NCBI GenBank assembly: GCA_035762345.1
Contig: DASTPE010000048.1
Location: 1 to 64,000 of the forward strand
Reading direction: 5' to 3'
DNA from: SCGC-AG-212-J23 sp035762345
GTDB taxonomy: Bacteria > Pseudomonadota > Gammaproteobacteria > Burkholderiales > SG8-39
Length of the DNA stretch: 64,000 nt
This document shows positions 18,274-28,702 of this stretch, piece by piece. The translations under genes and the position numbers were made by a program. The number at the start of each line of letters is the position of its first letter. Within the stretch, counting starts at the first letter, position 1. The notes under the pieces were generated by a model that was not told the DNA's origin, ran no database searches, and saw nothing but the letters and a program-made list of their open reading frames with translations.

Positions 18274-18301
18274 CTTGAAACAGACCTCCAGGCCCCCATT
18301 T
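18274..18301 (+). promoter_or_regulatory. Sigma-32 heat-shock promoter for clpB
   Basis: CTTGAA (18274-18279), a 14-bp spacer and CCCCATTT (18294-18301) match the E. coli sigma-32 consensus exactly. The -10 ends 14 bp before the clpB ATG, predicting a leader of only about eight bases. Confidence 0.8.
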
Positions 18302-18315
18302 CCCTTACGGCCTAT

Positions 18316-20904
<2,589 letters not shown>

Positions 20905-20907
20905 CGC

Positions 20908-22473
20908 TTACTGGCTAACTAACCGCACCAGCATCTGATAGTCCGCGGTCGAACCGTGGCCGCCAGCGAAGCGCTCGGGCTGCAGACCGGCGCGCTTTAC
21001 CGTGTTCACGACTGAAGCAAGTCCAGGATTTGGCTTCGCCGGCAGCGGCGGCCCCGGGGTCCACACGTCGGTGACGTAGCCGATGCGGGCGTGTGGTACC
21101 CAGCCCATGAGCATGCCCTTGGCGTGCGGGTTATCCATGACATAGACGGTCACCTGACGGCCCGTCGAGTCCGACATCACGTGGCTCTCGGGCACCTCGA
21201 GGATTGCGTTCATGTGGTACGAGCGCGCAGGCAGGTCGGGGTTGCGAGTGGCCGGCGCCTCGAGCACGCGGCGGAAGTGCGCGCCCGCGCCCTGACCGAC
21301 GACCAGGGTCGGCGTGCCCTCGGCAAGGATGGCGCGCAGGCCGCCGGCGTGGTCCATATGGTGGTGGGTAAGCGCGAGCCAGCGGATCGGCTTGCCGGGG
21401 AAGCGCGCGCGCGTCTGCCCGACGAGCCACACCGACTGCGCGTCGGCGACCGGCGCATCGAGCACGATCAGATAATCGCTCATCTCCACCACCAGGCTGT
21501 TGTGCGTGCCGCCCTGCACCTGGTGCACGCCCGGTGCGATCTCCTGGAGCCTGAGGCCTTGGGAGCCCCGGGTGTCGTAGCTCGCGTTGTCCGAGTCCAG
21601 GTAGACCCCGATGAACTGACGGCGCATCACCCACTGGTAGGGGACGTTGCGCGTCGCCGGCTTGGCCGCGCCCTCGCGGATCTCGGCGGGCACCTGCAGG
21701 CGTGCAGTATCGACCGGCTGGTTGATCTGCAAGTCGGTAAAGTTGGCCTCGATGATCGTGCGCCCGTTCAGCTCGGCCTTGCGGCTCATCGGGATCTTCA
21801 CCCCGCCGATGTCACGCCAGTTCGAGAACACGAGGTCGTAGTTGACGTCGCCCCAGATGTTGTCGTAGTCGAGACTACGCACGCGCGAAGGCAGACCGGT
21901 AGCCGGGTCAAACGCGACAAGAAGCCCGTCGAACGAGACCGCGGGCTGGCCCGCGATATCCGCGGTCGGCTGCAGCCGGTCGGGGAACCTTCGCATCGCC
22001 AGCATGAGCGCGGCGGAGCCGCCTCGCTGCAACTCGCGCTGCGTCGTGGCGAGGCGATGGCCCGACATCGAGTGCGCGGGCGGGCTCATCTTCATGCTCT
22101 GCGCGTTGCGCGCGTTGCTATCCACGCCGAGGACGTAGCCGGCCTGCGGCGTCACGATCTCGCTGAAGGTGAACGTGCGCGGCGCCGGATAGGCGAAGTT
22201 GCGAACCCAGTCGATCCGGGTCGAGCGCGACGCCACATCGACAAAGCCTTCGAAGCTCGACTCATTGGCGAAGCGCATTTCGCCGCCGGGAACGTCCGAT
22301 TGCTCGGGCTCCCAGTATTTGGCGTTGCCCTTGAACGTGAAGGTCTTGATGCCCGCGAGCCGCTCGTAGCCGCCCATAGCGTCGAGCGCGCGTTCGACGA
22401 GGCTCTGCTCTCGGGTGGTGGCGCAGGAAACGAGAAGAACGGCGCCGGCGAGCGCCGCGACGACTTGCTTCAT
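20908..22473 (-). CDS. Metallo-beta-lactamase-fold hydrolase, lipoprotein
   Basis: The 521-residue precursor starts with a lipoprotein signal peptide (VLLVSCATT). The N-terminal third (about 20-270) is beta-rich and resembles periplasmic outer-membrane-lipoprotein-sorting-like folds. The C-terminal part is a metallo-beta-lactamase domain with zinc motif THHHMDHAGG, preceded by SLVVEMSDYLIVLDAPV. This two-part layout occurs in a poorly described family. The substrate is unknown. It ends three bases after clpB and is convergent with it. Confidence 0.75.
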   Translation of the reverse strand: MKQVVAALAGAVLLVSCATTREQSLVERALDAMGGYERLAGIKTFTFKGNAKYWEPEQSDVPGGEMRFANESSFEGFVDVASRSTRIDWVRNFAYPAPRTFTFSEIVTPQAGYVLGVDSNARNAQSMKMSPPAHSMSGHRLATTQRELQRGGSAALMLAMRRFPDRLQPTADIAGQPAVSFDGLLVAFDPATGLPSRVRSLDYDNIWGDVNYDLVFSNWRDIGGVKIPMSRKAELNGRTIIEANFTDLQINQPVDTARLQVPAEIREGAAKPATRNVPYQWVMRRQFIGVYLDSDNASYDTRGSQGLRLQEIAPGVHQVQGGTHNSLVVEMSDYLIVLDAPVADAQSVWLVGQTRARFPGKPIRWLALTHHHMDHAGGLRAILAEGTPTLVVGQGAGAHFRRVLEAPATRNPDLPARSYHMNAILEVPESHVMSDSTGRQVTVYVMDNPHAKGMLMGWVPHARIGYVTDVWTPGPPLPAKPNPGLASVVNTVKRAGLQPERFAGGHGSTADYQMLVRLVSQ

Positions 22474-22530
22474 GACGGTCCTCCCAGGATGGATCGAAAC
22501 CAGCCTAGGCGAACACGGGCTCCTTTACAA

Positions 22531-22854
22531 CTATTCCTTCTCCGGCGCTCGCGTGCCGCCCGCCGCGGCGCTCGGCGGGGCCTTGGCTGCGCCGACCACG
22601 CCGAATTCGTTGCGTCCAATGCGGCCGTCGCGGTCGCGGTCGATGGCAATCCAGTTGCCTTTTCTTGCTTCGTCGCTGGCAAGCTCTGCGGCGCTCAAGT
22701 AGCCGTCCCGGTTGCGGTCCAAGCGGTCGAATAGCGACCGCGGCATGCTCGCGCCGCTCGCTGCGTCCGGCTCCGCGCCGGCCGGCGAGCCCCCTGGGCA
22801 GAGCAGGAGCGCTGCGGCGAGGGCGAGCCATTCGAATCCGGAGAGCCGGAACAT
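22531..22854 (-). CDS. Exported EF-hand protein
   Basis: The 107-residue protein has a signal peptide (about 1-27) and a pair of EF-hand loops, DRNRDGYLSAAE and DRDRDGRIGRNE, with the expected Asp/Asn, Gly and Glu calcium ligands. A low-complexity Ala/Pro tail follows. It probably binds calcium in the periplasm. It lies 57 bp upstream of the metallo-beta-lactamase-fold gene on the same strand. Confidence 0.75.
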   Translation of the reverse strand: MFRLSGFEWLALAAALLLCPGGSPAGAEPDAASGASMPRSLFDRLDRNRDGYLSAAELASDEARKGNWIAIDRDRDGRIGRNEFGVVGAAKAPPSAAAGGTRAPEKE

Positions 22855-22910
22855 GCAGGCCAGAATAGCCTGCCGTCCGTACGGCTAATTACTTCGCCAG
22901 GGTGAGCCGA

Positions 22911-23531
22911 TCAGCGCACGAGGGCGAGCTCTTCGCCGGGTGAGGCGCGGGCGCGGATGCGGCGCGATTGTTGCTGGAGCTCATCCCACAGGCCTTCGGT
23001 GTCCTTGCGGAAGATGGTCTCGAGGTCCGCGCCCTGCACCGTCCACAGGCCGCGCTCGATCTCGCTCTTGAGCTCGCCTGGACGCCAGCCGACGTAGCCC
23101 ACGAAATAGCGCGCCTCGTTCGGCGTGGTCTCGATGACGTGGTCGATCGTGTTAGCGCGGAACGCGAGGTAAAGGTTCTTCATGAGCAGCACCGAGCCCG
23201 CGCCCGGCATGCTGTCGGCCTTGACCAGCGCGACCAGGGCGCCGCGCGAAAAGGGCCCGCCGTAATACACCGGGTCGGCGACCTTCTTCGACGGCTCATG
23301 CTCGGGAAAGAGGCTGCCGAGCGAGCGCCGAGTCGGGCGGTTGAGGATCACCCCTACGTGGCCGCCATTCGGCGCCGGCGCGGCGATCAGCACCGTCTGC
23401 CGGTACTCAAGATCGCGGAACGCCGGATGCGCGACCAGGATCACCGCCTCGTCCTGACCCTGGGCGAAGGCGGAGCTGCAGAGGGCGAGCACTCCTGTTA
23501 CAAGCGAGACGATGCGAAGGACAATACTCAT
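22911..23531 (-). CDS. Exported YqgE/AlgH family protein, copy 1
   Basis: The 206-residue product has a signal peptide (MSIVLRIVSLVTGVLALCSSAFA) followed by a YqgE/AlgH domain: ILVAHPAFRDLEYRQTVLIAA, HVGVILNRPT, VYYGGPFSRGALVALV, YFVGYVGWRPGELKSEIERG, and a W near the end. Ordinary YqgE is cytosolic and lies next to yqgF; an exported form is unusual. It sits 21 bp downstream of a second copy. Function is unknown. Confidence 0.85.
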   Translation of the reverse strand: MSIVLRIVSLVTGVLALCSSAFAQGQDEAVILVAHPAFRDLEYRQTVLIAAPAPNGGHVGVILNRPTRRSLGSLFPEHEPSKKVADPVYYGGPFSRGALVALVKADSMPGAGSVLLMKNLYLAFRANTIDHVIETTPNEARYFVGYVGWRPGELKSEIERGLWTVQGADLETIFRKDTEGLWDELQQQSRRIRARASPGEELALVR

Positions 23532-23552
23532 GGGACCAGTATACGTTCCCTT

Positions 23553-24116
23553 TCAACGCATCGCTACACGGCCACGGGCTTTTCTCACAAGCTCTTCCCA
23601 CATGCCGCTCGTGTCGTCTCGGAAAAGGAGCTCGGCGCTTGCGGGCAGCACGAACCAGTCATCGCGCGCAAGCTCGCTCTGGAGCTGGCCGGGCACCCAG
23701 CCGGCGAATCCGGTGAAAAGCCGGTAGCCGCTTGATCGCGTCGCGGGATCTCCGAACAATTTTTCAAGATTTCGCGGATGCATACTGAGGTATATCCCGT
23801 TGAGGACGTGAAATGCAGCAGCGTCGGGCGCGCGCTCCGACCGAAATAGCGCCACCAGCACCTCGCGCATCACGGGGCCGCCGAAAAAAAGCGGCGCACC
23901 CGTCGTCTCGTGCTTCGCCCGCGTCGGCCGGTTAAGGATCACGCCCACCGTACTGCCGTCGGCAGCCTGGCTCGCAAGCACCACGGTCTGGCTGAAGTTC
24001 GGGTCGGCGAGGCCGGGCTTCGCCACCAGCAGCACGCCGTTCGGCGGTTCTAGCTGCGTTTGTGCGCCGGCAACCAGAAAAATCAGGAGGCCGATCAGGC
24101 CTAGAGCGCTTCTCAT
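23553..24116 (-). CDS. Exported YqgE/AlgH family protein, copy 2
   Basis: The 187-residue product also has a signal peptide (MRSALGLIGLLIFLVAGAQ) and the same domain: LLVAKPGLADPNFSQTVVLAS, TVGVILNRPT, LFFGGPVMREVLVALF, YRLFTGFAGWVPGQLQSEL, W and a closing DDTSGMWEELV. It is clearly a diverged paralogue of the downstream gene with a shortened central loop. The pair form an operon divergent from the biotin-carrier gene at 24311. Confidence 0.85.
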   Translation of the reverse strand: MRSALGLIGLLIFLVAGAQTQLEPPNGVLLVAKPGLADPNFSQTVVLASQAADGSTVGVILNRPTRAKHETTGAPLFFGGPVMREVLVALFRSERAPDAAAFHVLNGIYLSMHPRNLEKLFGDPATRSSGYRLFTGFAGWVPGQLQSELARDDWFVLPASAELLFRDDTSGMWEELVRKARGRVAMR

Positions 24117-24310
24117 GCCAAGGGCGTTCTAACGTAACCAAATAGGGTAGCGCGGTTGTGGGCTGAGTATTGAACTCGATCGACTGAGAGATAGCGTGGT
24201 CGGTCGAAACGGCGGGCGCTTGCGTGCGGGGGGCGAGCACGAGCACCATCGGTTCTTTTGACCTATCTCAACCAAGGCCCGGAACAAGAGGGAACACTAG
24301 GGGGAACACC

Positions 24311-24526
24311 ATGGCTGAAGAAGTGCGTGCGCCACTCGCGGGGAACGTCTGGTCGGTGGTGGTCGAAGCGGGCTCGAGGGTCGAAGAGGACGACGTGCTC
24401 GTCGTGATCGAGGCCCTGAAGATGGAGAACCCGATCTACGCTCCGCGCGCGGGGACCGTGAAGGAGGTGCGCGTGAAGAAAGGGGACAAGGTGGCCGCAG
24501 ACGACGTGCTGGTGATTCTCGAATGA
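24311..24526 (+). CDS. gcdC: Biotin carrier protein of the decarboxylase (gamma subunit, GcdC-type)
   Basis: The 71-residue protein is a single biotinyl domain with the attachment motif EALKMEN (Lys37) and the hammerhead fold pattern (VRAPLAGNVWSVVVEAGSRVEEDD ... YAPRAGTVKEVRVKKGDKV, read in parts). ATG 24311 is preceded by AGGGGGAACACC. Known GcdC proteins carry a long Ala/Pro linker before this domain; here there is none. It overlaps the dehydrogenase gene by 4 bp. I infer it shuttles CO2 from the carboxyltransferase to the membrane beta subunit. No biotin carboxylase gene is nearby, which argues against a carboxylase. Confidence 0.85.
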   Translation: MAEEVRAPLAGNVWSVVVEAGSRVEEDDVLVVIEALKMENPIYAPRAGTVKEVRVKKGDKVAADDVLVILE

Positions 24527-25683
24527 ACTTCGAGCTGACGGAAGAACAACGGCTGATTCAGGACACGGCGCGGCGCTTTGCCGCCGACGAGATCGCGCCG
24601 ACGCTCGAAGAAGAGGAGCGCAAGCACGAGTTCCGCAGCGAGCGCGTACGCAAGATGGGCAGCCTGGGCTTTTTTTCCTGCGCTTTGCCGGAACCGCTCG
24701 GCGGCAGCGGCATGGGGTTCGTGGAATCGGTGCTGATGGCCGAACAGATTGCCAAGGTGTCGGCGTCCTGGCGGCTGCCTTTCAACATGCAGAACCTCGG
24801 GCCGGCGCTCACCGTAGCCAAGTTCGGCACTGAGGCGCAGAAGAAGAAATATGTTCCTGGCTGGGTCGCGGGCGCCCAGCTCGGCTTCTTCGCCATGACC
24901 GAACCGAACACCGGCTCGGACGTCGCCAGCATGCGTACCTACGCGCTCGACCGCGGCGACCACTGGGAAGTGCACGGCTCGAAGATGTGGATCTCGCAGG
25001 CGCAGGTCGGCGACGCGGGCCTGCTCTATGCCTATACCGACCGCGAGAAGGGCAACAAGGGCATCACCGCCTTCATCATCGAGCCGAAGAAGATGAAGGG
25101 CTGCACCGCGCGGCCGATCGAGACGAAACTCGGCCTGCACTGCGCGCCGACCGGCGAGTTCGCGTTCGACGGTATGCCAGTGCCCAAGGAGAACGTGATC
25201 GGAAAACCCGGCGAGGGCTTCCGCATCTGCATGTGGCAGCTGAACCAGACGCGCCTCGGCTGCGCGGCCGGCGCGCTCGGCGTGGCGGGCGGCGTGCTCG
25301 AGCTCGCGATCAACTATGCGAACGAGCGCAGGCAGTTCGGCAAACCGATCGTGCAGCACCAGATGATCCAGGCGCAGATCGCCGACATGGTCGTCGAGCA
25401 CCAGGCGGCGCAGATGCTCGTGTACCGCGCGGCCTGGCTGAAGGATCAGGGCAAGCCGAGCCAGTACGAGACCTCGGTCGCGAAGCTCGCCGCCTCGGAA
25501 GCCGCGGTGCACGCGGCGAACGAATGCATGAAGATCTTTGGCTCGTACGGGTTTTCGACCGAGTACCCGGCGGAGCGCTTCTACCGCGACGCCAAGTCAC
25601 TGCAGATCGTCGAGGGCACATCCAACATCCAGAAGATCATCATCTCGGGCATGGCGAGCGGCGCCACCCCCAACAGGGAGTAG
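24523..25683 (+). CDS. Glutaryl-CoA dehydrogenase, predicted non-decarboxylating
   Basis: The 386-residue flavoprotein has the acyl-CoA dehydrogenase layout: N-terminal helices, the FAD loop FFAMTEPNTGSD, KMWISQAQVGD, and catalytic Glu364 in VEGTSNIQK. Arg84 aligns with the glutaryl-carboxylate-binding Arg94 of human GCDH. The Glu and Tyr that assist decarboxylation in GCDH (Glu87, Tyr369) are here Ala77 and Val363, as I recall for the non-decarboxylating Desulfococcus enzyme (Ala80, Val366). The gene lies between the biotin carrier and carboxyltransferase genes, so its product would be glutaconyl-CoA. A broader acyl-CoA dehydrogenase cannot be excluded. Confidence 0.75.
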   Translation: MNFELTEEQRLIQDTARRFAADEIAPTLEEEERKHEFRSERVRKMGSLGFFSCALPEPLGGSGMGFVESVLMAEQIAKVSASWRLPFNMQNLGPALTVAKFGTEAQKKKYVPGWVAGAQLGFFAMTEPNTGSDVASMRTYALDRGDHWEVHGSKMWISQAQVGDAGLLYAYTDREKGNKGITAFIIEPKKMKGCTARPIETKLGLHCAPTGEFAFDGMPVPKENVIGKPGEGFRICMWQLNQTRLGCAAGALGVAGGVLELAINYANERRQFGKPIVQHQMIQAQIADMVVEHQAAQMLVYRAAWLKDQGKPSQYETSVAKLAASEAAVHAANECMKIFGSYGFSTEYPAERFYRDAKSLQIVEGTSNIQKIIISGMASGATPNRE

Positions 25684-25692
25684 AGGCAGGGA

Positions 25693-27426
25693 ATGAAACC
25701 CTATTTCGAGCGGATGCCGCAGTTCGGCAGGCCGCTGAAGGAGAACCGCATCGCGCGCACGCAGGAAAGCCGCGCGAAGCTCGAGGCGGTGGAGGGCGAG
25801 ATCGCCGCCGCCGCGAGCGCGCGTAAGGAAGTCGGTCTGCCGGCCGCTGAGATCAACAAGCGCGGCACGCTCACCGTGTGGCAGCGGCTCCAGTATCTGG
25901 TGGACCCCGGCACCTGGCACCCGCTGCACAGCCTCTATAACCCGATGGACAACGAGGAGGGCACGACCAACGTGGTCGACGGCCTGGGCAGGATTTGCGG
26001 GCGCTGGGCGGTGATCATCGGCTTCGACAACAAGATGCTCGCGGGCGCCTGGGTGCCCGGGCAGGCGGAAAACGTCTTGCGCGTGACCGATCTTGCCAAG
26101 CGGCTCAACGTGCCGCTCGTATGGCTCGTCAACTGCAGCGGCGTGAAATTGCCCGAGCAGGAGAAGTTCTACGCGGACCGGCGCGGCTCGGGCACCTGCT
26201 TCTTCCGCCACGCCGAGCTTGAGCAGCTCGGTATCCCGGTGCTCGCCGGCATCTACGGCACCAATCCCGCGGGCGGCGGCTACCAGGGCATCAGCCCGAC
26301 GATCCTGGTCGCGCACAAGGACGCCAACATCGCCGTCGGAGGCGTCGGCATCGTCTCCGGCATGGCGCCGCGCGGCGGCTTCGACGTCGGCATGCTGGAA
26401 GAGCTGGTGGCGAAGACGCGTGAGTTCCGCGAGCGCCCGCCCGGGCGTGTCGAGACGCATTTCAACGATACCGGCTTCTTCGCTCGCGTCTACGACGAGG
26501 AAAAAGGCGTGCTCGACGGGCTGAAGGACTACCTGCGCGCGATTCCGGCGTATGACCCGATGTTCTTCCGCGTCGCGGAGCCGGCCGAGCCCGCGCTAGC
26601 CGAGCAGGAGCTCTACCACCTGCTGCCCTTTAATCAGAAAGAGACGTATGTGTTCGACGAGCTGCTTGCGCGCCTGGTCGACGCGAGCGAGCACCTGGAA
26701 TATCGGCCCGGCTACGGCCCTGAGGTCTATACCGGCCTCGTCAAGATGGACGGGATGCTGCTCGGCGCAATCGGCAACCGCCAGGGCCTGTTGCCCAAGG
26801 GCTATCCCGAGTACGCCGAGTATCCGGGCATCGGTGGCAAGCTCTACCGTCAGGGGCTCATCAAGATGAACGAGTTCGTCAGCCACTGCGGGCGCGATCG
26901 GGTGCCCGTGGTGTGGTTCCAGGACACGAGCGGCATCGACGTAGGCGACGCCGCCGAGAAGGCCGAGCTCCTCGGCCTGGGGCAATCGCTCATCTACTCG
27001 ATCGAGTCGACCGACGTCCCGATGCTGCTCGTCGTGCTGAGGAAGGGCACCGCGGCGGCGCACTACATCATGGGCGGGCCGACGGCGAACCGCCACAACG
27101 CCTTCACGCTCGGCACGGCGGCGACCGAGATCTACGTCATGCACGGCGAGACCGCCGCGGTGGCGACCTATGCGCGGCGCGCGCTGAAAGAGAAGGACTC
27201 CGGCCGGCCGCTCGAGCCGATCGCGCAGAAGATGAACGAGATGGCGAAGAAGTACCACGACACGTCGCGGCCGGCGTACTGCGCGCGCCACGGCTTCGTG
27301 GACGAGATCGTGCCGCTGAAGGGCCTGCGCAGTTACCTCAAGGCCTTCGCCGGCTGCGTCTACCAGAACCCCAGGTCGCTCTGCCCGAAGCACCTCATGC
27401 TGCTGCCGCGGCTGATCCGGGGCTGA
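25693..27426 (+). CDS. gcdA: Glutaconyl-CoA decarboxylase carboxyltransferase (alpha) subunit
   Basis: The 577-residue protein has both carboxyltransferase half-domains. It matches the Acidaminococcus GcdA pattern as I remember it across its length: MPQFGRPLKENR, KRGTLTVWQRLQYLVDPG, LAGAWVPGQAE, CSGVKLPEQEKFYADRRG, GIPVLAGIYGTNPAGGGYQ, GIGGKLYRQGLIKMNEFV, DTSGIDVGDAAEKAELLGLG and RKGTAAAHYIMGGP. The length is also close (587 there). It moves the carboxylate of glutaconyl-CoA to biotin, leaving crotonyl-CoA. It starts 9 bp after the dehydrogenase gene. Confidence 0.88.
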   Translation: MKPYFERMPQFGRPLKENRIARTQESRAKLEAVEGEIAAAASARKEVGLPAAEINKRGTLTVWQRLQYLVDPGTWHPLHSLYNPMDNEEGTTNVVDGLGRICGRWAVIIGFDNKMLAGAWVPGQAENVLRVTDLAKRLNVPLVWLVNCSGVKLPEQEKFYADRRGSGTCFFRHAELEQLGIPVLAGIYGTNPAGGGYQGISPTILVAHKDANIAVGGVGIVSGMAPRGGFDVGMLEELVAKTREFRERPPGRVETHFNDTGFFARVYDEEKGVLDGLKDYLRAIPAYDPMFFRVAEPAEPALAEQELYHLLPFNQKETYVFDELLARLVDASEHLEYRPGYGPEVYTGLVKMDGMLLGAIGNRQGLLPKGYPEYAEYPGIGGKLYRQGLIKMNEFVSHCGRDRVPVVWFQDTSGIDVGDAAEKAELLGLGQSLIYSIESTDVPMLLVVLRKGTAAAHYIMGGPTANRHNAFTLGTAATEIYVMHGETAAVATYARRALKEKDSGRPLEPIAQKMNEMAKKYHDTSRPAYCARHGFVDEIVPLKGLRSYLKAFAGCVYQNPRSLCPKHLMLLPRLIRG

Positions 27427-27428
27427 GC

Positions 27429-27563
27429 GTGGACAAGTGGAGCTTCGGCCTCACGCTTCTCGTTGTCGGTGTAGCAGGAACCTTTCTCACGCTATGGATC
27501 CTCGCCATCGCGGTGAACGTGCTGAAGAGAGTCTTTCCGCTTTCGCCTGAGGAAAAGCAGTAA
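27429..27563 (+). CDS. gcdD: Small membrane subunit of the sodium-pumping decarboxylase (GcdD/OadG-type)
   Basis: This 44-residue protein starts at GTG 27429, two bases after the gcdA stop. It has one membrane helix (LTLLVVGVAGTFLTLWILAI) and the short charged tail LKRVFPLSPEEKQ, the layout of the OadG-like delta subunit that holds carboxyltransferase to the membrane part. Its stop overlaps the gcdB start as TAATG. Confidence 0.75.
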   Translation: MDKWSFGLTLLVVGVAGTFLTLWILAIAVNVLKRVFPLSPEEKQ

Positions 27564-28702
27564 TGCTCGAGGGCCTCTCCGGACTGGGCGGCGGCGCGCT
27601 GTCGCTGTTTTCGGCGCAGGGTTGGCCGAACCTCGTGATGCTCCTGATCGGCGGCACGCTGCTCTACCTGGGCGTGAGGAAGGGTGTCGAGCCGCTGCTC
27701 CTCGTGCCGATCGGCTTCGGCTGCGTGCTCGTCAACATCCCCTTCGGCGGCCTGAACGAGGAGGGGGGGTTGCTGCGCACGCTCTACGAGATGGGCGTAG
27801 CGAACGAGCTCTTTCCTCTGCTCATCTTTATCGGCATCGGCGCGATGATCGACTTCAGCCCGCTGCTCGAGCGGCCCTCGATGCTGCTCTTCGGCGCCGC
27901 CGGCCAGGTCGGAATCTTCCTCACGCTTTTGCTTGCGCTCGCGCTCGGCTTCACCCACGCCGAATCGGTCAGCATCGCCATCATCGGCGCCTGCGACGGG
28001 CCGACCGCGATCTACGTCACCTCGCAGTTCGCGCCGCACCTCCTCGGCGCGGTCTCGGTCGCGGCCTACTCGTACATGGCCCTCGTGCCGATCATCCAGC
28101 CGCCGATCATGCGCGCGCTTACGACGCAGAGGGAGCGCACCGTGCGCATGGCGACGCCGAAGAAGAGCGTCTCGGCGCGCACGCGGCTCCTCTTCCCGAT
28201 CGTTGTCACCCTGGTTGGCGGCCTGATCGCGCCCAAGGGCCTGCCGCTCCTCGGCACCATCATGCTCGGCAACTTCATGCGCGAGTGCGGCGTGGTCGCG
28301 CGCCTGACGAAAGCCTCGGAGAACGAGATCGCCAACGTGGTGACGCTGTTCCTGGGCCTCGCGATCGGCAGCACGATGGAAGGCCACGCCTTCCTCACTG
28401 CGCAAACGCTCGCCATCTTCGGCCTGGGTTTCCTCGCCATCTGCCTCGACACCGTGGCGGGCATTCTCTTCGGCAAGACTGTGTGCTGGGCGACGCGGGG
28501 CCAGGTGAACCCCCTTATCGGCGCGGCCGGCATCTCGGCCTTTCCGATGGCCGCGCGCGTGGTGCAGGCGCAGGGCCAGCGCTACGACAAGAAGAACTAC
28601 CTGCTCATGCACGCCGCCGGCGCGAACACCGGCGGGCAGATCGGCTCGGTGGTTGCGGCGGCGGTGATGCTCTCCGTGCTCCAGGCGATGGGGATCAGCT
28701 GA
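27563..28702 (+). CDS. gcdB: Sodium-translocating decarboxylase beta subunit
   Basis: The 379-residue membrane protein shows the OadB/GcdB family core: FPLLIFIGIGAMIDFSPLL, IGACDGPTAIYV with Asp145 at the position of the sodium-binding aspartate, YSYMALVPIIQPPIM, NFMRECGVVARLTK, and the C-terminal half NPLIGAAGISAFPMAARV with HAAGANTGGQIGSVVAA. It decarboxylates carboxybiotin and exports Na+. It is coupled to gcdD. Its stop overlaps by 8 bp the end of the convergent gcdH. Confidence 0.92.
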   Translation: MLEGLSGLGGGALSLFSAQGWPNLVMLLIGGTLLYLGVRKGVEPLLLVPIGFGCVLVNIPFGGLNEEGGLLRTLYEMGVANELFPLLIFIGIGAMIDFSPLLERPSMLLFGAAGQVGIFLTLLLALALGFTHAESVSIAIIGACDGPTAIYVTSQFAPHLLGAVSVAAYSYMALVPIIQPPIMRALTTQRERTVRMATPKKSVSARTRLLFPIVVTLVGGLIAPKGLPLLGTIMLGNFMRECGVVARLTKASENEIANVVTLFLGLAIGSTMEGHAFLTAQTLAIFGLGFLAICLDTVAGILFGKTVCWATRGQVNPLIGAAGISAFPMAARVVQAQGQRYDKKNYLLMHAAGANTGGQIGSVVAAAVMLSVLQAMGIS

